From Bacteroidaceae bacterium (GTDB lineage: Bacteria > Bacteroidota > Bacteroidia > Bacteroidales > Bacteroidaceae), in NCBI GenBank assembly GCA_017617575.1, contig JAFZVY010000097.1, positions 1-47,774 of the forward strand: a stretch of DNA of 47,774 nt, given 5' to 3'. Under the pieces are notes generated by a model. It was not told the origin of the DNA and ran no database searches. It saw only the letters and a list, made by a program, of their open reading frames with translations. The translations under genes were made by a program, and so were the position numbers. Each line of letters opens with the position of its first letter. Position 1 is the stretch's first letter. Below, one piece after another: positions 1 through 8,009 of the stretch.

Positions 1-73
1 CCCCGCCCTGAAAGGGAGGGGTCGGGGGAGGGTCAGGTGGGTCGGGGGAGGGTCCGTCAGTCAGGTGGGTTTG
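1..73. repeat. G/C-rich dispersed repeat after the tamB-like gene
   Basis: The stretch contains two copies of GTCGGGGGAGGGTC, at 21-34 and 41-54, in a 20-bp period. It lies directly beyond the stop codon of the minus-strand tamB-like gene. It resembles the C-rich blocks found right after other stop codons in this window (about 5356, 13761, 34573, 42922). No gene is seen here. Confidence 0.6.
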
Positions 74-3000
74 TTATTTCTTAAACAAGAACAAGTCCGT
101 CCATTTATCAACCTTCTTGCGGAAGACTGCACCAGCACCATTCTTCTCAAGCACGCCTTCCATGACGTTCTCGAAGTCCTTACCGTGGAAGAGACGGACA
201 TAACGTGTGGCACTATTGTCAAGACGCCATTCAAGTGATACGTCATCTATGAATGAGCCGATACCAGAGCTTTGACTGTTCGCCTTGTTGTCAGACACAC
301 GACCACCGATGACAACCGTGAGACGGTCGTTGAAGAATCGCTTACTGAACTTGAACGAGTAATCCGTTCCCGTGTCACCATTCGAGTATGTCGTCTGGTC
401 AATACCGAGGCTGACATCAACAAAGGAGTTGAGAGCCTTGCCTGCAATATTATTTATCTCCGACTGGAGGAATGTGTTGAGCGCATTATTTGCCGTGAGA
501 GTAGATGTGTTGCTGTCCGAGATGTACATACCCGTTGCAAGGAGTGCCACGGCAAGCTTGTTCTTCTCCTCATCCGTGCAAGCCTCAAGTTCACTACGTA
601 TAGCACCATCAGTAGGAGCGTCAATAGTAAACGCGAGTCCCATGTTGGAGAGGCTGTTGGTAATCTTCATACCCACATCAAAGACAACGCTTCGTGTTGC
701 GCCGTCGCTTGACACGGCAGCCTTCGTTCTTTCTGTTGCAACGATATTGAGTATTGGATTCATCACGTCACCCGTGAACTCCACATAGCTACCACTCTCG
801 ATGGTGAACGTCTTGAGTGGAATGACTGGAAGCGTATATTTCATTTCTCCATCATTAACCGTGAGTCGTCCGAGTACGGAGAACACGCCTTCAGGAGTAG
901 ATGTGACGGCAAGCGAACCACCGCCACGCACATATATGTAACTCTGGCGGTCGGCAGAGAACTCGCAGTTAACCTTTGCGCCATCCTCCACGTTGAGGGT
1001 TATGTTCATGTCAAGACCCATGATTGACTTGTTGGCATTAGGGTCATCCGCTCCTATTGGCTTTGACAGGTCAACAAAGGTTACGATATCCTCAAGTCGG
1101 TCGCCCTGTGAAAGAGGTGTCTCCGTCATTATGTACGTCACGTTAGTTGAACTAAGCACATTGACCATACCACGCACGGAGAGGTCGTTGAGCGTTCCCG
1201 ACATACGGCAGAAGAAGTCGCCGTAGGCATCACCAAAGAGTACGGACTTGCCTGTACGCTTTGACTCGATGAGCTTGAAGTTCTTTCCGTAGATACCGAG
1301 TGATATTCCCATGTTGTCAAGGTCGGCAAAATCAACGCTACCATTGATGGTGATAGGCGTCTTGTCCGCAGCATAGACAGAGAAGCGGTCAAACATGAGC
1401 TTGCTGTTCTTGATATTGATGGTATCGTTGGCAAAACCGAGACGAAGTGAATACATGTCACTCCTAAGCTTCACGTCATTAGGCAAGAAAGAACCATTAT
1501 ATATAAGCCTGTCCACAGGTCCGCGCACATTCATCTCACCAGCCACAGTACCGTCAAGGGCTATCAACTGGTCAGGTATGAACGGATTGACAAGTGACAC
1601 AGGTATGTCGAGGAGAGAGAGTGAAGCGTCAAGCACTCCGTCATTCTCTGCCGTATAAGTACCATTGAGGTAAGCAACGTCAACACCGTTGTAAGCCACC
1701 TGACCTTGTACCGTATGCTTCAGCAATCCGTCTGGCTTATAGTCGAAGTCAGCCTCAAGGTCACCCACGTTCATTCCCTCGTATGTGTATTTCTTCACAC
1801 CAGCCGAACCTCCTACCCAGAAGTTGTCGTCATTCTCATTCTGATTGAACATGGCATCAAGATAGAGAAGACCCGTCATCTTTGGGAGGAAAGGAACGAC
1901 AGACACAATCTCCGCAAAGTTAAGATTCTGGATGGAAGCATTTGCCCATTGCTTGCGGTAGTTGTTAAGTCCTGCCGTAAGGGCTATGGCGCAACTATCG
2001 GAGAGCGACTGCAAGCGCACGTCACAATCTATGTGCTTGTCGGTAAAGAACGTCACATAGTTATTCTCGTTAAGCTGGAACTTGCGGTATGCCAATATTG
2101 GCTGTTCAGGGAATAACACAAGAGTCGTAAGAGTGTCAGATGAGCCAAGCTCCTTACCGTACGAACGGAAACCAAGGTCAATACCTTTCTCCTTCTTCTT
2201 ATTATAGAAGGTGAGGTGAGTCTCCGTAGAACGTGCGGCGAAATATCCGTCAAGGTATGCGCTAAAAGCCTCAAACATAGGCTGGTCGCTACATGACACT
2301 CCTGCCTTGTAAGCTATGCGCCTACCCTCCTGATAGATATTGACAAACGAAGTATCGACGCTTATCGTGTCATAGCGCAAGCCATATAGGTGAGCCATTC
2401 CGACCACGCCCCTCTCTGGTCCCATGTTCACGTCTGCCATCATGTCCGTGAATGTCACTCCGTATGCATGAAGCACCGTGGCAAGAGGGTTCTGTGTTCC
2501 TATCTGAGCGTTAAGGAACAACTCAGGGAAATATGTCTTCAGCTCGTCTATGTTCAGAGCCTTGTCCTTAATCTGCTTCTGCGCCTTGTTGCCAAGCACC
2601 ACAAACTTATCCATCAGCTTGAGGATGTTATAAGGTGTGTGGAAGTCGAACGACAAGTCGCCTGTATAAAGTGATGCGAAAGTAGAATCCACCGTAGTCT
2701 CTGCGTGGAGGTTGAAGTCATTTGTCGTAACGCTATCGGCAGCAATCAACATGTTAAGTCCATCCACGTGAGCTGCACACTTGAGGAGGTCCTTCATGTT
2801 GGTGTTAAGTGAGAACTGTCCCTGCGTACTTACCTTCAATGTGTCCTCATAGAGTCCCATACCGTGAATGTCGATGTATGGAAGGTCTATGTTGAGGTTG
2901 GCGTCCACGCTGTTCTTCTTAACTTCACCAGAGAGGTCGAACGCCGTCTGAAGCACGTCGTTGCTACAAGTAAGGTTGAGGGCAAGGTTATTGTTCTCAA

Positions 3001-4621
3001 GATTAAATTCAGCAGTCGTAGAGCTGAGGTTTATCTTACCCATGCGTGCCTCGTCAAGCACCATGTTCACGAATGCCTTGGTGCGAGGAGAGTAGATGTC
3101 CGTACCCTGTCCGTTTGCCTTTATCGTACCCGAAAGGAGCAAAGGCTCTTCCATCCTCACCCAATCGCTTGTGCGGAAACCGTCAATCGTGACATCAGCA
3201 CGATACTTCTCCGTGTTGAGGTTATAGTCAGCCGAAAGCCTTGCACGTGATGAGCGGATTGTTGCCTTGGCATCAGCCTTCAACTGTGCTCCGCGCTCAA
3301 GGCTTGCCGTTGCGTCAAGCTTGATGAAATGGTCGGCAAAGGCATGGAGCTTATTGACGTAAAGGTCGATGAGGTTACCCTCTGCCTCGAACTCCACCTC
3401 AAGAGGCTTGGCAGGAAGATACTGCACAAGCATCTGACGCACATCCTTGAGGTCTGTTCCCGGTTCGAGGAACGGCTCTGCCATCTTGGTGCTCGTAAGG
3501 ATGTCGCCCTTGCCAATCTGTGCATCCACGCCAACGAGGAACGTACCAGGGTTGATGCTGTCAAAGGCGTTGAAGTCCATACGTGCATTCATCGCTATCT
3601 TTGAGTCCGTGGTCAGCACGGTCATATCCGGAACGCTAAGCTTGAGACTATCCATAAGCACGTGTCCCTTCACATCCACGACGTGAAGGCCAGCCTTCTC
3701 CTTGGCATCAAGATGACGGATGGCAAGCGACAGGTCGCCCGTTCCCTTATAGACGATGGAATCGACCTCGCCATTCATATCCTTCAACGAAACCATATTG
3801 GAGTAAGCGACGGACATGTCGCCAAACTTAACTTTATCTATCTGATAGACCTCCTTGCCGAGGTCGATGTTTCCCTTGACATAAGCATTGCCAAGGTGTG
3901 TCTTCAGGTTCATGGCATCTGGAGTCTTATCCACAATCCACTTGGCTTGGATACTGTCCCAGCGTCCAGTGTTCAGTTTCAGGTTAACATTATCTGCCTT
4001 GATGTCCTCAAGCCTTATCACCCAGTTAAGAGGCTCAGACTCCGTCGTGTCCTCTGGCACGGAATCGGCAAGCACCACGGCAAGGTCAGCATTCTTCACC
4101 CACACCTTCGAGAGGACGGCTTCCTCCTTCTCAAGGCTTGTGACGTGCGAGTTAAGTCCCATCTCGCCAACGAATCCCTTGACAAGACAAGCCTCAACCA
4201 TGTCGCGAGTATAGACACAGACATTATAGAGGCACACGCCGTCTATCTCCACCACGCTCTTGAAGAGCGGAACAAGGCGAACACTCACATCAAGTTTCTC
4301 AGCGTTGAGAATGGTGTCGCCATCCTGCACGGCTACCATTCCTCCAGCACGGAGGTCAAGAGGGAACTTGAGGCACACATCCTCCACCGTGACATCCATG
4401 CCCATCTCCTCTGACAGGTAGCCAGATGCCCAGTTGACAGCCAACCTCTGAACAGGTGGCAAGTAAATCAGTATTGAGAGGAAAACAAACAAGAGAACAG
4501 GAGAAAGGACAATCCACATGAGCACACGCAAGATTCTTGACTTTAGCGTGCGCACCGAAGCATCCTTTCCCTCCACATTCGTTGTCTGCTTCTTTATATC
4601 GTTTTCTTTGTTATCTTCCAT
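74..4621 (-). CDS. tamB: TamB-like translocation/assembly module protein
   Basis: The product is a 1515-residue inner-membrane-anchored periplasmic protein of the TamB/DUF490 (AsmA-like) class. Family members bridge inner and outer membrane and are linked to outer-membrane protein assembly or lipid transport. After a short cytoplasmic N-terminus (MEDNKENDIKKQT) there is one membrane segment at about residues 28-54 (VLMWIVLSPVLLFVFLSILI), then a long beta-rich region. The C-terminal DUF490 part includes GGGSLAVTSTPEGVFSVLGR and a terminal beta-barrel-binding tail. The length suits Bacteroidota TamB proteins. The start at 4621 fits the promoter boxes 18-48 bp upstream. The gene stands alone, divergent from the MarC gene. 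Family assignment is secure; the exact transport role in this organism is inferred. Confidence 0.9.
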   Translation of the reverse strand: MEDNKENDIKKQTTNVEGKDASVRTLKSRILRVLMWIVLSPVLLFVFLSILIYLPPVQRLAVNWASGYLSEEMGMDVTVEDVCLKFPLDLRAGGMVAVQDGDTILNAEKLDVSVRLVPLFKSVVEIDGVCLYNVCVYTRDMVEACLVKGFVGEMGLNSHVTSLEKEEAVLSKVWVKNADLAVVLADSVPEDTTESEPLNWVIRLEDIKADNVNLKLNTGRWDSIQAKWIVDKTPDAMNLKTHLGNAYVKGNIDLGKEVYQIDKVKFGDMSVAYSNMVSLKDMNGEVDSIVYKGTGDLSLAIRHLDAKEKAGLHVVDVKGHVLMDSLKLSVPDMTVLTTDSKIAMNARMDFNAFDSINPGTFLVGVDAQIGKGDILTSTKMAEPFLEPGTDLKDVRQMLVQYLPAKPLEVEFEAEGNLIDLYVNKLHAFADHFIKLDATASLERGAQLKADAKATIRSSRARLSADYNLNTEKYRADVTIDGFRTSDWVRMEEPLLLSGTIKANGQGTDIYSPRTKAFVNMVLDEARMGKINLSSTTAEFNLENNNLALNLTCSNDVLQTAFDLSGEVKKNSVDANLNIDLPYIDIHGMGLYEDTLKVSTQGQFSLNTNMKDLLKCAAHVDGLNMLIAADSVTTNDFNLHAETTVDSTFASLYTGDLSFDFHTPYNILKLMDKFVVLGNKAQKQIKDKALNIDELKTYFPELFLNAQIGTQNPLATVLHAYGVTFTDMMADVNMGPERGVVGMAHLYGLRYDTISVDTSFVNIYQEGRRIAYKAGVSCSDQPMFEAFSAYLDGYFAARSTETHLTFYNKKKEKGIDLGFRSYGKELGSSDTLTTLVLFPEQPILAYRKFQLNENNYVTFFTDKHIDCDVRLQSLSDSCAIALTAGLNNYRKQWANASIQNLNFAEIVSVVPFLPKMTGLLYLDAMFNQNENDDNFWVGGSAGVKKYTYEGMNVGDLEADFDYKPDGLLKHTVQGQVAYNGVDVAYLNGTYTAENDGVLDASLSLLDIPVSLVNPFIPDQLIALDGTVAGEMNVRGPVDRLIYNGSFLPNDVKLRSDMYSLRLGFANDTINIKNSKLMFDRFSVYAADKTPITINGSVDFADLDNMGISLGIYGKNFKLIESKRTGKSVLFGDAYGDFFCRMSGTLNDLSVRGMVNVLSSTNVTYIMTETPLSQGDRLEDIVTFVDLSKPIGADDPNANKSIMGLDMNITLNVEDGAKVNCEFSADRQSYIYVRGGGSLAVTSTPEGVFSVLGRLTVNDGEMKYTLPVIPLKTFTIESGSYVEFTGDVMNPILNIVATERTKAAVSSDGATRSVVFDVGMKITNSLSNMGLAFTIDAPTDGAIRSELEACTDEEKNKLAVALLATGMYISDSNTSTLTANNALNTFLQSEINNIAGKALNSFVDVSLGIDQTTYSNGDTGTDYSFKFSKRFFNDRLTVVIGGRVSDNKANSQSSGIGSFIDDVSLEWRLDNSATRYVRLFHGKDFENVMEGVLEKNGAGAVFRKKVDKWTDLFLFKK

Positions 4622-4638
4622 TGTTAAGAATTATATTG

Positions 4639-4669
4639 CAAAGATAATAGTAAGCAATCTAAAAACAAA
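4639..4669 (-). promoter_or_regulatory. Promoter of the tamB-like gene
   Basis: Reading the minus strand, TTTG (4669-4666) is followed after 19 bp by TATCTTTG (4646-4639). This matches the Bacteroidota sigma-ABfr consensus TTTG-N17-23-TAnnTTTG. It leaves a leader of only about 10-15 nt before the ATG at 4621. Confidence 0.75.
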
Positions 4670-4698
4670 GGGTTTTGCACATTTTTCATGCCCTATTA

Positions 4699-4730
4699 TT
4701 TGTTAGTTTTCTGCAAATGATATAATTTTG
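4699..4730 (+). promoter_or_regulatory. Promoter of the MarC-family gene
   Basis: TTTG at 4699-4702 is followed after 20 bp by TAATTTTG at 4723-4730, matching the Bacteroidota consensus. The ATG lies 32 bp further on. It is back to back with the tamB-like promoter in a 140-bp divergent region. Confidence 0.75.
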
Positions 4731-4761
4731 CACAAAATTACACATTTTTATACTACTTCGT

Positions 4762-5355
4762 ATGACAGAAATATTTAATTTTCAAGAATTCATAAGTGCA
4801 TTCTTGGTAATGTTCGCCGTAATCGACATCATCGGCGCAACCCCTATTATCATATCACTTCGTCAGCAGGGAAAGGAAGTGAGCGCAACAAAGACCTGCG
4901 TCTATTCCCTGGTACTCTTGCTCGGCTTCTTCTTTGCAGGAAACATGATACTTGAGGTGTTCCAGATAGACATCGCATCATTCGCCTTGGCTGGTTCCAT
5001 CGTCGTGTTCATCATGGCATTGGAGATGGTACTTAACATCGAGATTTTCAAGAGCGAAGATACAGGTGACAAGTCAACACTCGTGCCACTCGTATTCCCA
5101 CTCATCGCAGGAGCTGGTGCGTTCACAACGCTTATCTCCCTGAAGTCACAGTACGCCACACCAAACATACTCCTCGCAGTATTTGCCAACATCGTGGTGA
5201 TATTCTTCGTCATCGCCTTCACAGGCAAGTTCCAGGACCGTCTGAGCAAGGGCTTCATCATCGTACTCCGCAAGTTCTTCGGCATCATCCTTATTGCCAT
5301 CGCTGCACAGCTCTTCACAACCAACGTTCAAAAGCTATTGCAGTTGGGAGAATAA
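4762..5355 (+). CDS. MarC family integral membrane protein
   Basis: The 197-residue protein is made almost entirely of hydrophobic helices, about six membrane segments. It has the MarC/UPF0056 hallmark near the N-terminus (FVMFAVIDIIGATPIII: polar residues inside the first helix) and a second copy of the fold around residues 100-130 (PLVFPLIAGAGAFTTLI). MarC proteins were named for a supposed antibiotic-resistance locus; their transport substrate is not established. The length is normal for the family. It is a single gene with its own promoter, and its stop codon is followed at once by a C-rich repeat. Confidence 0.88.
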   Translation: MTEIFNFQEFISAFLVMFAVIDIIGATPIIISLRQQGKEVSATKTCVYSLVLLLGFFFAGNMILEVFQIDIASFALAGSIVVFIMALEMVLNIEIFKSEDTGDKSTLVPLVFPLIAGAGAFTTLISLKSQYATPNILLAVFANIVVIFFVIAFTGKFQDRLSKGFIIVLRKFFGIILIAIAAQLFTTNVQKLLQLGE

Positions 5356-5396
5356 GGAACGGACCCACCCCCGCCCCCTCCCTGGATGGAGGGGAG
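5356..5396. repeat. G/C-rich hairpin repeat after the marC-like gene
   Basis: Starting right at the stop codon is a block of C runs followed by CCCTCC-ctggat-GGAGGG. The palindrome could act as a transcription-stopping hairpin. It belongs to the family of C-rich blocks that follow several stop codons in this window. Confidence 0.6.
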
Positions 5397-5463
5397 TAGT
5401 TACTCCGTTCGCTATTTTAACTTTTAACTCCGAAGGATGGGGGCTTATATTACCCCATTTCGA

Positions 5464-5520
5464 GTTAGTGGGTAACTATATTAGAGTTAGTGGGTAACTC
5501 ACATAGAGTTACCCACTAAC
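5464..5520. repeat. Threefold 14-bp word array with perfect 15-bp hairpin
   Basis: GTTAGTGGGTAACT occurs at 5464 and 5486 and, inverted, at 5507-5520 (steps of 22 and 21 bp). The second and third copies form a perfect 15-bp stem (5486-5500 with 5506-5520) around a 5-nt loop. It lies between the convergent marC-like and YhcG-like genes, so a bidirectional terminator role is plausible. A two-unit heptad TTTTAAC repeat precedes it near 5416. Confidence 0.7.
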
Positions 5521-5575
5521 TAAAAATGACTTAGCAAATAAATGAAGCATACCTACTACACAATAAACAATGTCA

Positions 5576-6685
5576 TTACTTGTCATGTGACATCTGGAAC
5601 AATAGTTTTTGTCGTTCGATTTCTGCTTTCAACTCCTCCTTACTTGGAAGATATAGCTTGTACTTAGCGGCAAACATCTGGTCGTTCTTTGCCAATGTGG
5701 AATATTGCGCCACATCTGAGTCTGTTTCCGAACAAAGTATTATTCCAATAGTCGGATTATCATCCGGACCCTTCTTCATCTGGTCATACATCTGAAGATA
5801 CATATCCATCTGTCCCACATCCTGATATGTAATCCTATCAGCCTTCAGGTCTATCAATACAAAACACTTGATGATATAATTATAGAATACCAAATCAATA
5901 TAATAATCATTCTCCGCAGTCTTGATATGTTGCTGACGAGCAACAAGAGCATATCCCTTACCCATCTCCATAAGGAATTTCTCCATATTGCTTATTATAG
6001 CACTTTCAAGCTCCGATTCATGGAATGAGGCTTCATATGAAAAACCAAGAAACTCGGCTATAACAGGACTCTTGATGAAAGCAAGTTTATCAGTTTGAAA
6101 CTTCTGCGTCTTTTCCTGCATTTCCTTAATCACAGGCTCTTTCTTTTGCGAAATCAACAAACGCTCATAATACTGAGTATTGATATTGCGGTCAAGAGTA
6201 CGATAACTCCAAGTCTGTTCAAACGCTTCCTTTGCATACCACTCACGAGCATCTTTATTCTCTACACGAATCAAGCGTTCATAATGCGTCCACGACAAAA
6301 TTGCAGATGGAGTCTGTTGATTAGAGCAAGAAAGGTCAGGCAGTGCCTGACCAATTTGTATATCACTAAATTTCAAGTAGAAACTTCTGAAGTTTTTCAA
6401 ATTGGTTACAGAAAAGCCTTTACCGAAATCCTCAGTTAACGCTTTTGATGCAAGCTCTATTATGCGCTTACCATATTCTGCCCTGACATTACCATTCTGC
6501 TCCTGTTTCACGATACGATGTCCTATTCGCCAGTTACGCTCAACAAGCGAATAATTGATAGCAGCGTATGCTTTGGAACGTGCAGCCCCAACAATATTAT
6601 GTAAATCGTTAAGAAACACTATTTCGTCAGAAGTAACATTCACTTTGCCTTTCTGATTTTCTGTCAACTCCTCATTTTGTTTCAT
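5576..6685 (-). CDS. YhcG-family (DUF1016) PDDEXK nuclease-like protein
   Basis: This 369-residue protein has the two-part YhcG/DUF1016 layout. An N-terminal helical DUF1016 domain contains NYSLVERNWRIGHRIV and YGKRIIELASKAL, roughly residues 25-175. The C-terminal PDDEXK-like domain has YYIDLVFYN followed by CFVLIDLK, which carry the expected Asp, Glu/Asp and Lys positions. Members occur as solitary accessory genes, often beside restriction or defence loci; their physiological role is not firmly known. It lies next to a putative abortive-infection gene on the same strand (gap about 240 bp). The sequence is visibly more A/T-rich than the housekeeping genes, which fits an acquired gene. Confidence 0.85.
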   Translation of the reverse strand: MKQNEELTENQKGKVNVTSDEIVFLNDLHNIVGAARSKAYAAINYSLVERNWRIGHRIVKQEQNGNVRAEYGKRIIELASKALTEDFGKGFSVTNLKNFRSFYLKFSDIQIGQALPDLSCSNQQTPSAILSWTHYERLIRVENKDAREWYAKEAFEQTWSYRTLDRNINTQYYERLLISQKKEPVIKEMQEKTQKFQTDKLAFIKSPVIAEFLGFSYEASFHESELESAIISNMEKFLMEMGKGYALVARQQHIKTAENDYYIDLVFYNYIIKCFVLIDLKADRITYQDVGQMDMYLQMYDQMKKGPDDNPTIGIILCSETDSDVAQYSTLAKNDQMFAAKYKLYLPSKEELKAEIERQKLLFQMSHDK

Positions 6686-6831
6686 ACCTTAACACGCATA
6701 ATAGATTCAAAACGTTGTAAAGGTACACATTTTTACCCTATATTGCCATCATATTACGGACAAAAACTACCATTTGCCAATGATATATTTGTATATCCGC
6801 AATATATCATGGTATTAGAAGAATAAATCGT

Positions 6832-6878
6832 GCCACTTTACACTATGTAAACATGATGTTTACGATGCGTAAAGTGGC
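6832..6878 (-). terminator. Nested inverted repeat downstream of the abortive-infection-like gene
   Basis: GCCACTTTAC (6832-6841) pairs perfectly with GTAAAGTGGC (6869-6878), and inside it GTAAAC (6847-6852) pairs with GTTTAC (6858-6863). It sits about 50 bp past the minus-strand stop at 6927. The T tract after it is weak, so this is a hairpin of probable but unproven terminator function. Confidence 0.55.
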
Positions 6879-6926
6879 AGTTTATTATGTCAAAACATAA
6901 TCCTTGTTGAAGCAAGAATAAAACCT

Positions 6927-7850
6927 TTATTTCCACGATTCATCAAACAGATATTTAATATCGTCATATTTTTGTAATAGAACACACCTGATAAAAGTTC
7001 TTTCATCTTCTGACACTTGAAGATAGAACCTTCGGTAGAACAACTTCTTCTTTTCTTTTATTTCATCTTCTGTAAGTTTTGACGCAGCCAAGAAATCCCT
7101 TACATATACACTTAAAGCACATATATGATATGCATACTGTGATAAAATCAAGTTTTGCCTATTCGCCAACAGAACATCTACGGCTATTTTCTTTATTTCT
7201 TCATCGCTCTTTCCCTGACATGATTTCCATAAATCTTCCTTAATGCCATAAGTGTCGAAATATACAGTTTGTATAACTTTATAAAATTTTTTCAGCGATT
7301 TAATCTCAACGTCATCTTCTTTTGATATCGGTTCTTCAAGTTTTTCCGTATATTGAAATTTTATATCTTTAGCATTTAATTCGCTCTGACTATTCTCAAA
7401 ACGTTCTTCAACATATTCCCCAGGATATTCTGATTTTTTCAGACATGCAATTATTTCTTTATACATACGCATCAAGTTGTTGAAAGAGTCAGACAAAGGC
7501 AATTCGCCTTCTTTAAAATCATTTTCGCTTGACAGAAAATAAATGTACCTTATACGATTCTCCTTCTTAAATTTTATCAAGCTATCAACCACTTGTGAGA
7601 ACTGGCCAAGATAAAAAATCTCTCTTTCTTTTTGTTTATCATCTTCTCTATCTTTGGCTTGACTATCCATTTGTGACTTTAGAAGATTATAATTCCTGAC
7701 CGCCCATATCAATGCACCGATTGTTCCCACACCACTCATCATGGTGCCTATCACAGAAAAAAAGTCCAAAGACAAATTATAATACATTACACACCAAACA
7801 CACATAATTGTTATCCGGCATAAAAGAAAGAACACAATTCCGAATTGCAT
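6927..7850 (-). CDS. Putative phage abortive infection protein (putAbiC-like), membrane-anchored
   Basis: The 307-residue protein has two N-terminal hydrophobic segments (about residues 3-24 and 30-52, the second GTMMSGVGTIGALIWAV). A charged linker (SQAKDREDDKQKEREIFYLG) and a long helical cytoplasmic domain follow. Two short membrane helices, a Q/K/E-rich coil and a helical domain with late motifs such as YAYHICALSVYVRDF and SEDERTFIRCVLL resemble the putAbiC family. That likeness is remembered from the family pattern, not searched. The gene is strikingly A/T-rich and neighbours a DUF1016 gene, so a small acquired defence locus is likely. It could instead be an unrelated membrane-anchored helical protein. 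Confidence 0.45.
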   Translation of the reverse strand: MQFGIVFFLLCRITIMCVWCVMYYNLSLDFFSVIGTMMSGVGTIGALIWAVRNYNLLKSQMDSQAKDREDDKQKEREIFYLGQFSQVVDSLIKFKKENRIRYIYFLSSENDFKEGELPLSDSFNNLMRMYKEIIACLKKSEYPGEYVEERFENSQSELNAKDIKFQYTEKLEEPISKEDDVEIKSLKKFYKVIQTVYFDTYGIKEDLWKSCQGKSDEEIKKIAVDVLLANRQNLILSQYAYHICALSVYVRDFLAASKLTEDEIKEKKKLFYRRFYLQVSEDERTFIRCVLLQKYDDIKYLFDESWK

Positions 7851-7876
7851 AAAACTTGTTTTTCAGATAGATTCTC

Positions 7877-7954
7877 GCTTCATGTAGTGTAAGTCTGTGT
7901 ATATTTTTCTTTTTCATCAAGAAACACCAACACCAACCCTTACCTACATGAAGC
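7877..7954. repeat. Inverted repeat between lipoprotein and abortive-infection-like genes
   Basis: GCTTCATGTAG at 7877-7887 has a perfect inverse, CTACATGAAGC, at 7944-7954. The pairing extends further with a one-base bulge (GTAAG/CTTAC). The loop is about 56 nt. It lies 56 bp past the stop of the fimbrillin/FISUMP gene and upstream of the next gene, so it may end the first transcript. Confidence 0.5.
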
Positions 7955-8009
7955 TATTTTTAACACTTTATTTCATCCTTACTTCTTTAGTTGTGAAATA
8001 CTTTAAACA

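Noticed and set aside
3662-4414. A long open frame (about 250 codons) on the plus strand inside the tamB-like gene
   Set aside because: It is antisense to a well-supported gene, has no recognisable motif and no promoter, and is expected by chance opposite a long coding region.
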